DNA of 64,000 nucleotides from assembly GCF_000733845.1 (NCBI RefSeq), contig NZ_JPOI01000001.1, forward strand, positions 124,001 to 188,000, written 5' to 3'. The notes beneath the pieces were generated by a model, which worked only from the letters and a program-made list of their open reading frames with translations, searched no databases and was not told the DNA's origin. The stretch comes from Geobacillus vulcani PSS1. Its GTDB lineage: Bacteria; Bacillota; Bacilli; Bacillales; Anoxybacillaceae. Made by a program: the position numbers and the translations under genes. This document shows positions 1 through 8,557 of this stretch, piece by piece; the first letter of the stretch is position 1, and every line of letters begins with the position of its first letter.

Positions 1-2
1 GA

Positions 3-98
3 ACAATCAGCGATGATTTAGCATGGAAAAAAATCCGCCAGCTCGACGAACTCGTCAGCCGTCAGCAAGCCAAAGGGCGGCTCGGAGATATCGTTTGA
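3..98 (+). CDS. C-terminal fragment of an unidentified protein, cut by the window edge
   Basis: An open frame enters from the left edge and ends at a TGA at 96-98, giving 31 residues ending KGRLGDIV. The residues (DDLAWKKIRQLDELV) look like a charged amphipathic helix, which is usual for a real C-terminus. I do not recognise the family. A hairpin at 176-202 lies downstream and could be its terminator. The overlapping 23-367 frame is composition-poor and has no good ribosome-binding site, so I prefer this reading. Confidence 0.45.
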   Translation, partial: TISDDLAWKKIRQLDELVSRQQAKGRLGDIV

Positions 99-175
99 AC
101 GCTTGCCTTGATGTCGTCATTCCCCTTGAACAGACACGAGACATTGCCACAAACCATGTATGCTCTGAACGGAAA

Positions 176-202
176 CAGCTCACCCTTGAATCAGGTGAGC
201 TG
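176..202 (+). terminator. Perfect 9-bp hairpin after the left-edge gene
   Basis: CAGCTCACC (176-184) pairs perfectly with GGTGAGCTG (194-202) around a 9-base loop. A weak run of T follows (CTTTG). It sits about 80 bases after the stop of the left-edge gene, so it may end that transcript, but the poor T-tract keeps this uncertain. The rest of 99-367 shows nothing I recognise. Confidence 0.4.
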
Positions 203-367
203 CTTTGCGCGCCAGCAGCACAGAACGATCCCCCATCGAATGCCCCCTTATATCCTCATCGTTCACTCACGTTTGTAGACTGCTTGGCCATCTGTCCTTG
301 CCAAAACGCCCGCTGCTGTTCGTTCAAAAAACGGCAAGTCAAGCAAAAGGCGAACGGCCTTGCCTGA

Positions 368-402
368 CAAAAAAGCCACGCTGACCGCTGTCAAACGTGG
401 CT
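368..402 (-). terminator. Rho-independent terminator of nrdAB
   Basis: Read on the minus strand, AGCCACG (396-402) pairs with CGTGGCT (374-380) with an inner GACA/TGTC extension, followed by TTTTTT. It begins 10 bases after the nrdB stop codon. Confidence 0.85.
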
Positions 403-411
403 TCTCCATCA

Positions 412-1452
412 TTACAACTCATCAAATCCGTTGTCCACTTGCACTTTCGTATATTGGCGTGGTTTTTGTTCGAAAAAGTCGGATTTGCCAAGGTCGACTT
501 CTTCATACGCTTTAATCCAGCGAAGCGGGTTCGTCCGATAGCCGTCGAACGGGCGGTCAAACCCAAGCTGGTGGGCGCGGACGTTGGCGTAAAACTTAAT
601 GTACGCCTCCAAATCAGCCAAGTCGATGCCATCGATCTCATGGCCGATGATTTCCCGCGCCCATTCGATCTCCAGCTCAGCCGCTTTCCTAAACGTTTCC
701 CGGACAAAATCCGCCAACTCCGGCGTCCGATATTCCGGATATTCGTTCAACACTTCTTTGAAAATTTTCGCAAACAAATCGACATGAATGTGCTCGTCAC
801 GGTTGATGTAATTGATCATCGTGCTCGTCGCCACCATTTTTTGCTGGCGCGCGAGGTTGTAGAAGAACGCAAACCCTGAGTAGAAAAACAGTCCTTCTAA
901 AATGACGTCAAAAACGATCGAGCGCAACAAGTTTTCCACATTCGGCTCTTCCGCAAACGCCTTGTAGCCGTTCGTCACAAAATCGTTCCGCTTGCGCAGC
1001 GTCGGTTCGTTCCGCCAAAAGTCGAATACTTCATCTTGCTTCGCTTTCGGCACAAGGCTCGAAAGCACGTACGAATACGAATGGTTGTGAATGACTTCCT
1101 GCTGGGCGAGCATAATCATGAGCGCGTTGATGCTCGGGTCCGTAATGTAATCAGCGACACGTCCGGCGTAATCGGTTTGAATGCTGTCAAGCAGCGCCAG
1201 AAGACCGATGATTTTCAAAAATGCCTCCTGCTCGCGGGCCGTTAATTGCGGAAACTGCTTCACATCTTGCGCCATATTGATTTCAAACGGCGTCCAAAAA
1301 TTGGCGAGCATTCGCTTATATTTGGCATACGCCCACGGATAGGCAAGATCATCCCAATTCAACACATTCGAGCAGCGGCCGTTGATGATGCCCGTTGAAC
1401 GGTTCGGCGCCTCCGGATCCATAATGGGCCGTTTGACTACACTGATCGTCAT
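412..1452 (-). CDS. nrdB: Class I ribonucleotide reductase, beta (radical-generating) subunit
   Basis: 346 residues. This is the small subunit that generates the tyrosyl radical used by NrdA to reduce ribonucleotides to deoxyribonucleotides. The di-metal site is complete: D89 (LLDSIQ), E119 and H122 (QEVIHNHSY), E186, E220 and H223 (DEHIHVD). The radical tyrosine aligns at Y126, seven residues after E119 as in E. coli NrdB. I chose the ATG at 1452 because AAGGAAGG lies 8 bases upstream; a longer frame to 1497 has no such site. It is 195 bases downstream of nrdA and ends at a terminator, so the two form one operon under the cobalamin riboswitch. Whether the cluster is di-iron or another metal pair cannot be read from sequence. 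Confidence 0.95.
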   Translation of the reverse strand: MTISVVKRPIMDPEAPNRSTGIINGRCSNVLNWDDLAYPWAYAKYKRMLANFWTPFEINMAQDVKQFPQLTAREQEAFLKIIGLLALLDSIQTDYAGRVADYITDPSINALMIMLAQQEVIHNHSYSYVLSSLVPKAKQDEVFDFWRNEPTLRKRNDFVTNGYKAFAEEPNVENLLRSIVFDVILEGLFFYSGFAFFYNLARQQKMVATSTMINYINRDEHIHVDLFAKIFKEVLNEYPEYRTPELADFVRETFRKAAELEIEWAREIIGHEIDGIDLADLEAYIKFYANVRAHQLGFDRPFDGYRTNPLRWIKAYEEVDLGKSDFFEQKPRQYTKVQVDNGFDEL

Positions 1453-1647
1453 CGTCCATTCCTTCCTTTCGTTTTCTAAAGAATTTCTGATCTCCATGTC
1501 CCGTCTGGATCACCTGACAAGCTGGCACGGTGACAAGAAGAGCGAACAATGCCATGGAAAACCAAGTTGCAGCTTATATAGTATCGTGTGCGCGGCCAAC
1601 CGCTTACGCCTCTCCGGCACAAGGAAGTGAGCCTCTTTTGGCCCCGG

Positions 1648-3930
1648 TCAGCTCGCGCACGAATCGCACTCTTCGATCGTCCCCGATGTCGAACGCACGT
1701 AATACGTCGTTTTCAACCCCGACTTCCACGCCGTCAAATGCAAATCGAGCAGCTCCTTTGCCTTGATCGTATTCATGACGTAGAAGTTAAATGAGATGGC
1801 TTGGTCGACATGGCGCTGGCGCGCGGCGTTTTGCTTGATGCTCCAACGTTGGTCGATATGGTACGCCGATTTGTAATACCATGTCGTCTGTTCGTTTAGA
1901 TCCGGCACGGTCACGGGAATTTTATAATCTTTCTTTTCCTCGGCATACACTTTTAAGAAAATCGGATCGATGCTCGCCGTGCTGCCGGCAATGATCGACG
2001 TCGAGGCGTTTGGCGCAATGGCCATGATATAGCCGTTGCGCACCCCATAGTGGGCTACATTGCTCTTGAGTTGGTCCCAATCGAGCTCGCCGTGGCTTTG
2101 GTAGCCGCGCCGTTCGAAATAAGCGCCCGTCTGCCAATCCGATCCGGCAAACGCCGGGTAGCTCCCTTTTTCTTTGGCGAGCTCCATACTCGCTTGAATC
2201 GCCAAATACGCGATCGTTTCATACAGTTCATCGGCGTAGCGAACCGCTTCCTCCGACTCCCAGCGAATGCCTTTTAACGCCAGCAAATGATGCCAGCCAA
2301 AAGTGCCAAGCCCGACAGCGCGGTATTTTTCGTTCGTCAAACCGGCCTGCAGCACCGGAATGTTATTTAAATCAATGACATTATCAAGCATCCGCATTTG
2401 AATCGGGATGAGCCGCTCCAACACCCCATCGGTCACCGCACGCGCCAAGTTGATCGACGATAAATTGCAGACGACAAAATCGCCCGGGATTTTTTCGATC
2501 ACAATCACTCCGTCTTTCACATATTGCCGCTTCATCACCGTCGGGCTTTGGTTTTGCGCGATTTCTGTGCAAAGGTTGCTGCAGTAAATCATCCCGAGAT
2601 GGCGATTCGGATTTTGCCGGTTCACTTCATCGCGGTAAAACATAAACGGCGTCCCCGACTCGAGCTGGCTGCGCATAATGCTTTTCATCACTTCGATCGC
2701 CGGCACTTTTTCTTTCGACAGCCTCGGTTCGTTGACGCATTGCCAATATTTCTCCCGAAAGCTGCCCTTCCCTTTTTCCTCATCATAAAAGTCTTCCAAA
2801 CTAAATCCCATCACCGTCCGCACTTCATGCGGATCAAACAAATACCAGTCGCCGCGCTGTTCGACCATTTCCATGAACAAATCAGGGATGCAAACGCCGG
2901 TGAACAAGTCATGCGTCCGCAGCCGTTCGTCGCCGTTGTTGAGCCGCGCATCGAGAAACGCAAAAATATCTTTATGCCACACATCCAAATAGACGGAAAT
3001 GGCTCCCTTTCGCTGCCCGAGCTGATCGACGCTCACCGCTGTGTTGTTCAGCTGCTTCATCCACGGGATGACGCCGGAGGAGACCCCTTTGAATCCTTTA
3101 ATGTCGCTGCCGCGCGACCGGATTTTCCCTAAATAGACCCCAATGCCGCCGCCTGATTTCGATAAATTGGCGATATCGGTGTTGCTGTCGTAAATCCCTT
3201 GCAAACTGTCATCGACCGTGTCGACAAAGCAACTCGACAGCTGGCCGTATGACTTCCCGGCGTTGGCAAGCGTCGGCGTCGCCACGGTCATGTATAGGTT
3301 GCTTAACGCCCAATACGCTTCCTTCACCAACTCAAGCCGCCGCTGCTGCGGTTCATTCGCCATGAGCGTCATGGCGATGACCAAAAATCGCTCCTGCGGC
3401 AATTCATACAGCCGCCGCTCATAATCGCGGGCCAAATACCGATCCGCAAGCGTGCGCAATCCTATGTACGTAAACAAGTTGTCCTTCTCCGGATCAAGAA
3501 GCGCACCGATGGACTCAATTTCTTCTTTCGTATAACGTTCAAGCAGCAGCGGATGATATACTCCTTGTTCCGTCAGCGCAACAAGGAGCGAGTAGAAATC
3601 GCCATACCGCTTGCGCTCCTCGTACCCGCGATGCCGTGCTGCCTCGCGGTACAGTTGCTGCAAATACAGCCGGGCGCACACAAACGTCCATTCCGGCTCC
3701 TCCTCACTAATATACGACAGCCCTTCCAAAATGGCGGTTTGATACAGCTGCTCGAAGGTGACCATCTCTTTTCGGCTGAGAAGCTGCCATACACGTTCTT
3801 CATATTCCTCGAGCGACAAACGGACAAAGTCTGCCGCCGCCTGCTCCACCAACCTAGCAAACTCCTCGCGCGAAAATGATTTCTCTTTTCCTTGATCATC
3901 GACAACAATAGACTTCGTGGACACTGTCAT
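1648..3930 (-). CDS. nrdA: Class I ribonucleotide reductase, alpha (catalytic) subunit
   Basis: 760 residues. It reduces ribonucleoside diphosphates to deoxyribonucleotides with NrdB. The catalytic NLCTE motif places the thiyl cysteine at C454 with N452 and E456. The redox pair is C234 (SSCF) and C488 (VVCNLSS), and the C-terminal shuttle cysteines C755 and C758 are present (ECDSC). The phosphate-binding PNAST segment is also visible. The start is set by GGAGAGGGG about 6 bases before ATG 3930. The 5' region holds a cobalamin aptamer and an intrinsic terminator 20 bases upstream, so expression should fall when B12 is plentiful. That arrangement is known where a B12-dependent class II reductase can substitute; I cannot see whether one exists elsewhere in this genome. 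Confidence 0.96.
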   Translation of the reverse strand: MTVSTKSIVVDDQGKEKSFSREEFARLVEQAAADFVRLSLEEYEERVWQLLSRKEMVTFEQLYQTAILEGLSYISEEEPEWTFVCARLYLQQLYREAARHRGYEERKRYGDFYSLLVALTEQGVYHPLLLERYTKEEIESIGALLDPEKDNLFTYIGLRTLADRYLARDYERRLYELPQERFLVIAMTLMANEPQQRRLELVKEAYWALSNLYMTVATPTLANAGKSYGQLSSCFVDTVDDSLQGIYDSNTDIANLSKSGGGIGVYLGKIRSRGSDIKGFKGVSSGVIPWMKQLNNTAVSVDQLGQRKGAISVYLDVWHKDIFAFLDARLNNGDERLRTHDLFTGVCIPDLFMEMVEQRGDWYLFDPHEVRTVMGFSLEDFYDEEKGKGSFREKYWQCVNEPRLSKEKVPAIEVMKSIMRSQLESGTPFMFYRDEVNRQNPNRHLGMIYCSNLCTEIAQNQSPTVMKRQYVKDGVIVIEKIPGDFVVCNLSSINLARAVTDGVLERLIPIQMRMLDNVIDLNNIPVLQAGLTNEKYRAVGLGTFGWHHLLALKGIRWESEEAVRYADELYETIAYLAIQASMELAKEKGSYPAFAGSDWQTGAYFERRGYQSHGELDWDQLKSNVAHYGVRNGYIMAIAPNASTSIIAGSTASIDPIFLKVYAEEKKDYKIPVTVPDLNEQTTWYYKSAYHIDQRWSIKQNAARQRHVDQAISFNFYVMNTIKAKELLDLHLTAWKSGLKTTYYVRSTSGTIEECDSCAS

Positions 3931-3950
3931 TCGTTTCCCCTCTCCTCCAT

Positions 3951-3980
3951 AAAAAAATCCGCTCGGGCAGGCGAGCGGAT
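3951..3980 (-). terminator. Attenuator terminator between the B12 aptamer and nrdA
   Basis: On the minus strand ATCCGCTCG (3972-3980) pairs with CGAGCGGAT (3957-3965) and is followed by seven T. It ends 20 bases before the nrdA start, so it acts as the riboswitch expression platform rather than as the end of a gene. The nearby segments ATGAAACG at 4061 and 3979 and its complement at 4032 can form mutually exclusive helices that expose or block this hairpin. Confidence 0.88.
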
Positions 3981-4070
3981 GAAACGACAGACGGAAAAAG
4001 GCAGACGAACTCCCTTTTTTCTTTTCCCCTATCGTTTCATCTTCTCACACCCCGAAGAACATGAAACGTT

Positions 4071-4247
4071 CCAAGCAAGGCAGGTCTCCTGACTCGTGCA
4101 TCGTCCTACTTTGGGTCCTTCCCAGCGGCGCGCTGAATGGCTCTTGCCGCCAGTGGCCATCCCATTTCGTCCGCACATACAGTTGCGGGGACAGTTCCGG
4201 ATTCACACCGGATTCCCTATTAAGTCCTGATGGACACCATTGCTTGG
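4071..4247 (-). promoter_or_regulatory. Cobalamin (adenosylcobalamin) riboswitch aptamer
   Basis: The minus strand carries the B12-box GAGTCAGGAGACCTGCC (within 4079-4098) and the core segments GGGAATCCGGTG, GAATCCGG and CCCCGCAACTG. A perfect closing P1 helix, CCAAGCAA (4240-4247) with TTGCTTGG (4071-4078), sets the ends. It precedes nrdA with a terminator between them, which indicates transcriptional attenuation of the class I reductase by B12. Recognition rests on the conserved consensus by eye. Confidence 0.94.
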
Positions 4248-4391
4248 CGAAACGATATATAGTTGTTTAAAAAAGAGAACAAAACAATATATAGTAGATG
4301 ATCATCCTGATGGAACAAGCATATACCAAAACCGGGAGAATTGCAAGAGTGGGTGAATCAAATTTTCTCTTCCTCAAAAAATCATGCCGTT

Positions 4392-4407
4392 GTTCACATT
4401 CCGTTCA
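4392..4407 (+). promoter_or_regulatory. Possible response-regulator direct repeat before the ABC exporter
   Basis: GTTCA occurs at 4392-4396 and again at 4403-4407, 11 bases apart, which is one helical turn. Tandem sites with this period are typical of OmpR-type regulators, and such a regulator is encoded at 6475. I could not place a convincing promoter next to it. Confidence 0.3.
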
Positions 4408-4464
4408 TAAAAGCATGCTACGATTCACCATGTACGAGAATCATACGAAGGAGGGGGACACAAA

Positions 4465-5481
4465 ATGGGATACAAACCCCAAATCTCACCCGCCCATCAA
4501 GAGTGGGCAGTGGAAACACACGAATTGGTGAAAACCTTTGGCGACCACCGGGCCGTGGACGGTCTCAATTTGCGTGTGCGCGCGGGCACCATCTATGGTG
4601 TGCTGGGCCCCAATGGTGCCGGCAAGACAACGACAATCCGAATGTTAGCGACGTTATTGCGCCCGGACGCCGGTTCCGCCCAAATTTTTGGGTACGACGT
4701 CGTCAAACAACCGCAAATCGTCCGGCAATTGATTGGTGTCACCGGTCAATACGCCTCTGTTGACGAAACGCTCAGCGCAACAGAGAATCTAATGATCTTT
4801 TCTAGGCTTCTGGGGCTGAGCCGAACAGAAGCAAGGCGAAAAACAAGCGAATTATTGGAGGAATTTGGCTTGACAGAAGCAGCCAAGCGCCCATTGAAAC
4901 ATTTCTCTGGCGGTATGCGCCGGCGTCTGGATCTCGCCGCCAGCCTCATTGCCCAGCCGCCGCTCATTTTTCTTGACGAACCGACCACCGGACTCGACCC
5001 GCGCACGCGCAATCAAATGTGGGAAACGATCCGGCGCTTGGTGAATATGGGGACAACGGTGCTGCTGACAACCCAATATTTACAAGAAGCGGACGAATTG
5101 GCAGACCGCATCGCCGTAATTGATCACGGCCGAGTCGTCGCTGAAGGGACACCCGATGAACTCAAGGCGTCCATCGGTCAATCGTCATTGCAAGTCAAGC
5201 TGCAACATCCTGGAGAGATCGAAACGGCCAAGCGCATCATTGAGCGCGTTCTCCATGTTCGGCCGACAGTATCCTTAGAAACCGGGAACATCACGGCGCC
5301 GATGGCCGATCCAGACCATGTGACGGACCTGCTTGTCGCCTTGCGTCAAGAGGGCATCCACTTAACCGAGTTAAGTGTGCAAAAACCAACCCTCGATGAG
5401 GTCTTTCTGACCATTACCGGCCATGGAGTGGAAAAACGTGCAGATGAATCCAATGATGTAAGGGAGGAAGCGATGAGATGA
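4465..5481 (+). CDS. ABC transporter ATP-binding protein, DrrA (daunorubicin resistance) type
   Basis: 338 residues. The ATPase of a two-gene ABC-2 exporter, probably for a drug, antibiotic or lipid-like compound. Walker A is GPNGAGKTT near residue 52, the signature is HFSGGMRRRLD near 150, and Walker B is LIFLDEPTTGLDP near 170. The roughly 100-residue C-terminal extension after the switch region is usual for DrrA-type subunits. The start is fixed by GGAGGGGG just before ATG. It overlaps the permease gene by four bases (ATGA), so the two are translationally coupled. A two-component system follows in the same direction. The substrate cannot be told from sequence. Confidence 0.9.
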   Translation: MGYKPQISPAHQEWAVETHELVKTFGDHRAVDGLNLRVRAGTIYGVLGPNGAGKTTTIRMLATLLRPDAGSAQIFGYDVVKQPQIVRQLIGVTGQYASVDETLSATENLMIFSRLLGLSRTEARRKTSELLEEFGLTEAAKRPLKHFSGGMRRRLDLAASLIAQPPLIFLDEPTTGLDPRTRNQMWETIRRLVNMGTTVLLTTQYLQEADELADRIAVIDHGRVVAEGTPDELKASIGQSSLQVKLQHPGEIETAKRIIERVLHVRPTVSLETGNITAPMADPDHVTDLLVALRQEGIHLTELSVQKPTLDEVFLTITGHGVEKRADESNDVREEAMR

Positions 5482-6293
5482 AACCAGTGTCTCCTCAATT
5501 GGAGGTCAAACGCCAACAGAAAAACCGTACAAGCGTTTCCCAAGCTGTACGAAATTCGCTGACGATGGCCTATCGTGGTTTGTTGAAGGTGCGGCGCACA
5601 CCCGAACAATTATTTGACGTTACTTTTCAGCCGATTATCTTCACCTTGATGTTTACCTACATCTTTGGTGGAGCCATCGCGGGGAATGTTCATAACTACT
5701 TGCCCATGATCATTCCCGGCATTCTCATCCAAACGTTGATCGGGGCTTCCGTCACTTCAGGAGTTCAACTTCGCGATGATATGGATAAAGGCGTGTTCGA
5801 CCGCTTTAAATCGCTGCCGATCGCCCGCATCGCTCCGTTGGCTGGGGCGTTATTAGCCGACGTCGTCCGCTATGTCATCGCCACCACCCTGACGTTTGCC
5901 ATGGGATTTCTTATCGGCTACCGTCCGGAAGGAGGGATCGCCAGTGTGGCGCTTGCGGGCGTTTTCGCCATTGGATGCGCGTGGGCCGTCAGCTGGATCT
6001 TTGCCTTCTTCGGCGTCATTGCCCGTCATGCGGCCGCTGTACAGGGAATCTCCATGCTGGCGTTGTTCCCACTGATGTTTGTATCGAATGCGTTCGTGCC
6101 GATCAAGACGATGCCCGATTGGCTACAATGGATTGCCAAAGTCAATCCCATTTCCCATATGATCGCGGCCGTCCGCGAGTTGACGAATCACGGAACGATA
6201 GGCACAGATTTCGTCCTCTCCTTGCTCGGCGCGGCGGCCATTGTTGCGATCTTTGCTCCGATCACCGTTCGTGTCTATATGCGCCGGGCATAA
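5478..6293 (+). CDS. ABC-2 type permease, DrrB family
   Basis: 271 residues. The membrane subunit partnering the upstream ATPase. After a polar N-terminus of about 40 residues there are roughly six hydrophobic segments, and the central segment carries the DrrB-like pattern (DKGVFDRFKSLPIARIAPLAG near residue 112). The sequence MFVSNAFVPIKTMPDWLQWIAKVNP toward the C-terminus is the conserved ABC-2 signature region. It begins inside the ATPase stop codon. A GGGGATG/CATCCCC hairpin at 6299-6325 follows, without a T-tract. Confidence 0.9.
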   Translation: MKPVSPQLEVKRQQKNRTSVSQAVRNSLTMAYRGLLKVRRTPEQLFDVTFQPIIFTLMFTYIFGGAIAGNVHNYLPMIIPGILIQTLIGASVTSGVQLRDDMDKGVFDRFKSLPIARIAPLAGALLADVVRYVIATTLTFAMGFLIGYRPEGGIASVALAGVFAIGCAWAVSWIFAFFGVIARHAAAVQGISMLALFPLMFVSNAFVPIKTMPDWLQWIAKVNPISHMIAAVRELTNHGTIGTDFVLSLLGAAAIVAIFAPITVRVYMRRA

Positions 6294-6298
6294 CCACT

Positions 6299-6325
6299 GG
6301 GGATGTCCGCGATGAGCATCCCCGC
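6299..6325 (+). other. Hairpin after the ABC exporter genes
   Basis: GGGGATG and CATCCCC can pair around an 11-base loop just after the permease stop. There is no T-run, so this may be a weak terminator or a processing or stability element between the exporter and the two-component genes. Confidence 0.35.
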
Positions 6326-6474
6326 TTCTCCAATGAATATTAAGAATCAAACCCATCGTTTCATTATCTGCTGTCACGACGAAATTATAAACGAACCAGC
6401 TTCAACATTGACGAAGGCCAAGCAAAAGCGACACAATGGAAAATAGCATGAAAGGACAATGAAAGGGGATGACG

Positions 6475-7149
6475 ATGGCACGAATTTTAATCGTCGATGA
6501 TGACGCGCATATCCGCGAACTCGTCAGCCACTTTTTAAACTTAGAAGGATTTACAATCCATGAGGCGGCTAACGGAAAAGAAGCACTTGACGTATTGGAA
6601 ACGGTGAAAGTGGATTTGGTCATTATGGATATTATGATGCCGGAAATGGATGGTTGGGAGCTATGTCGCGAACTGCGCGACTACGACGATGTCCCCATTT
6701 TAATGTTGACGGCCAAAGGGGAAACAAGACAGAAGGTGAAAGGATTCGAGCTCGGGGCGGACGATTATCTTGTCAAACCGTTCGACCCACTTGAGCTCGT
6801 CGCCCGGGTCAAAGCATTGCTCAAACGGTATCGAATCGCTACATCGCAAATCGTACAAATAGGCCGTTTATCGTTAAACCGCAAGACGTACGAATGCCGT
6901 TTGGGAGACCAAGAGATCTTCTTGCCGCCGAAAGAATTTGAACTGCTTTTTAAATTGGCCAGCTATCCGGGCAAAACGTTTACACGCGACGAGTTGATTG
7001 AACAGATCTGGGGCTACGATTATGATGGGGATGAACGAACAGTGGACGTGCATATCAAACGGTTGCGCGAACGGTTTGCCCAACCAGATTCTCCATTTTC
7101 CATCCGCACGATTCGCGGGCTCGGCTATCGGTTGGAGGCACAGTCATGA
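6475..7149 (+). CDS. OmpR/PhoB-family response regulator
   Basis: 224 residues. Receiver domain at about 1-115 with the acidic pair (VDDDAH), the phosphorylation aspartate in LVIMDIMMPEMDG, the threonine in LMLTAKG and the lysine in DDYLVKPFDP. A winged-helix DNA-binding domain fills the C-terminal half (LPPKEFELLF, RTVDVHIKRLRERF, IRTIRGLGYRLE). ATG 6475 is preferred over ATG 6469 because the GGGG ribosome-binding site is six bases upstream of it. It overlaps the sensor kinase gene by four bases. The likely target is the adjacent exporter, an inference from neighbourhood. Confidence 0.93.
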   Translation: MARILIVDDDAHIRELVSHFLNLEGFTIHEAANGKEALDVLETVKVDLVIMDIMMPEMDGWELCRELRDYDDVPILMLTAKGETRQKVKGFELGADDYLVKPFDPLELVARVKALLKRYRIATSQIVQIGRLSLNRKTYECRLGDQEIFLPPKEFELLFKLASYPGKTFTRDELIEQIWGYDYDGDERTVDVHIKRLRERFAQPDSPFSIRTIRGLGYRLEAQS

Positions 7150-8210
7150 AACGATTGCGATTTGTGCTTAAATCCATCTTGACGGTTATCGCTGTAATGT
7201 CCATCGTCTCTCTCTTTTGGACTGCGGCATATTTCATCACAGAAGCGCTCTACACCCGATTCGCTTGGCGGCCGCACCCGCTCGTTCGTCAAATCATTTC
7301 ATCGATCCTCGGCTTTTTGCTGTTCGGGATGACTATGAGCGCGATCAGTCCTTTTTTGCGAAAGCGCGAAAAAGTATTTTGGCAGCACTTAATAGATGCC
7401 ATTAATCGAATCGCCAAAGGCGATTTTCGAGTAAACCTACAGGCTGACTGGGGCGGACGGAATCATCCGTTTGCCGAACTCGTGACACGCATTAACGACA
7501 TGGCCGCGAATTTGCAGGCCATGGAAGAAATGCGGCAAGAATTTATTTCTAATGTGTCTCATGAGATCGGCTCTCCGCTCACATCGATCCGCGGGTTCGC
7601 CCGAGCGCTCAAAAACGAGGACCTAAGCCGTGAACAGCGGTTGCATTATCTCGACATTATTGAAACGGAGTGCGTCCGTTTGTCGAAGTTAAGTGAGAAT
7701 TTGCTGCGGTTGGCGATGTTAGACTCTGATCGCTACCCGTTTCATCCCACATCCTATCGCTTGGACACACAGCTGCAAACACTCATTCTTCACTGCGAGC
7801 CACAGTGGGCGGAAAAAGAATTGGACATGTGTGTCCTGCTTGAAAAAGTCATCATTACAGCCGATGAAGATTTGCTTAGCCAAGTATGGCTGAACTTGAT
7901 CCATAATGCGATTAAATTTACACCGAAAGGGGGAACCATCACCATCCAGCTACAACGCCGCGGTGAACAAGCCATCGTCACCGTTTCCGATACAGGGCCA
8001 GGAATCAACGAACATGACCAGCTCCGCATTTTTGAACGATTTTATAAGGCCGATAAATCCCGCCATCGCGCCGCAGGGGGCAGCGGACTCGGGTTGTCGA
8101 TCGCCAAGAAGATTGTCGATATCCATCATGGAATCATCTCCGTGCAGAGCCAGCCGGGAGAAGGAGCGACTTTTACGGTGGAACTCCCCGTTCATGGTCC
8201 GGTTTCTTAG
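7146..8210 (+). CDS. Sensor histidine kinase (HAMP, HisKA, HATPase)
   Basis: 354 residues. Two N-terminal membrane segments (about 10-30 and 50-70) enclose only a short external loop of about 20 residues, so it may sense events in the membrane rather than a bulky ligand. A HAMP-like linker follows. The phosphoacceptor H-box is SNVSHEIGSPLTSIRGF, with G replacing the usual L or R after HEI. The N box (NLIHNAIKFT), G1 (DTGPGI) and G2 (GGSGLGLSIAKK) are complete. Translation is coupled to the regulator gene. This layout resembles kinases that sense envelope-active drugs next to ABC exporters. Confidence 0.92.
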   Translation: MKRLRFVLKSILTVIAVMSIVSLFWTAAYFITEALYTRFAWRPHPLVRQIISSILGFLLFGMTMSAISPFLRKREKVFWQHLIDAINRIAKGDFRVNLQADWGGRNHPFAELVTRINDMAANLQAMEEMRQEFISNVSHEIGSPLTSIRGFARALKNEDLSREQRLHYLDIIETECVRLSKLSENLLRLAMLDSDRYPFHPTSYRLDTQLQTLILHCEPQWAEKELDMCVLLEKVIITADEDLLSQVWLNLIHNAIKFTPKGGTITIQLQRRGEQAIVTVSDTGPGINEHDQLRIFERFYKADKSRHRAAGGSGLGLSIAKKIVDIHHGIISVQSQPGEGATFTVELPVHGPVS

Positions 8211-8297
8211 CCCTCTCCATTCCCTATGACAAAAACAAACGAGCAGCATGTTCTTCCTTTTGGTGAAACGCCCATTTCGCGACATTGCTCTCGTCAT

Positions 8298-8437
8298 CTA
8301 GAAGGTTGTGATGGAATAGAAAACTTTGGTTGAGCGGGAGGATTTCTAAAATGGAGAAACCTTACGAAGTTGTTTTTTGTCTGAACAAAAAAACAGACCA
8401 TGTTCAAGGAAATCATGGTTTTTCACCACCCCCTAAA
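8298..8437. repeat. 140-bp dispersed repeat, copy A
   Basis: Begins CTAGAAGGTTGTGAT and ends TTTCACCACCCCCTAAAA, so the ends are imperfect inverted repeats. The internal part keeps a T-rich core (GTTGTTTTTTGTCTGAAC) where the other copies have GCAAGGTTTTTTAGTTTGAG. This is the most diverged of four copies (others at 15745, 20117 and 37286). It fills much of the gap between the sensor kinase and asnB. No coding frame is visible in it. Confidence 0.5.
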
Positions 8438-8511
8438 ACAATGGGTTCCTGTTTCGAATATCAAAACGGGCTGAATTCCTTCACTTGAAAGTCAGCCTCT
8501 TTCAATCAAGA

Positions 8512-8545
8512 GATGAACAAACGTCCCGGCTGAGCCCCGGGACGC
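8512..8545 (-). terminator. Rho-independent terminator of asnB
   Basis: On the minus strand CGTCCCGG (8537-8544) pairs with CCGGGACG (8522-8529) around GGCTCAG, followed by TTTGTTC. It lies 13 bases after the asnB stop. Confidence 0.8.
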
Positions 8546-8557
8546 TTCCTTTCTCTG

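Noticed and set aside
23..367. 114-residue open frame at the left edge
   Set aside because: No ribosome-binding site, odd composition, and it overlaps the better-supported C-terminal fragment ending at 98 and a hairpin.
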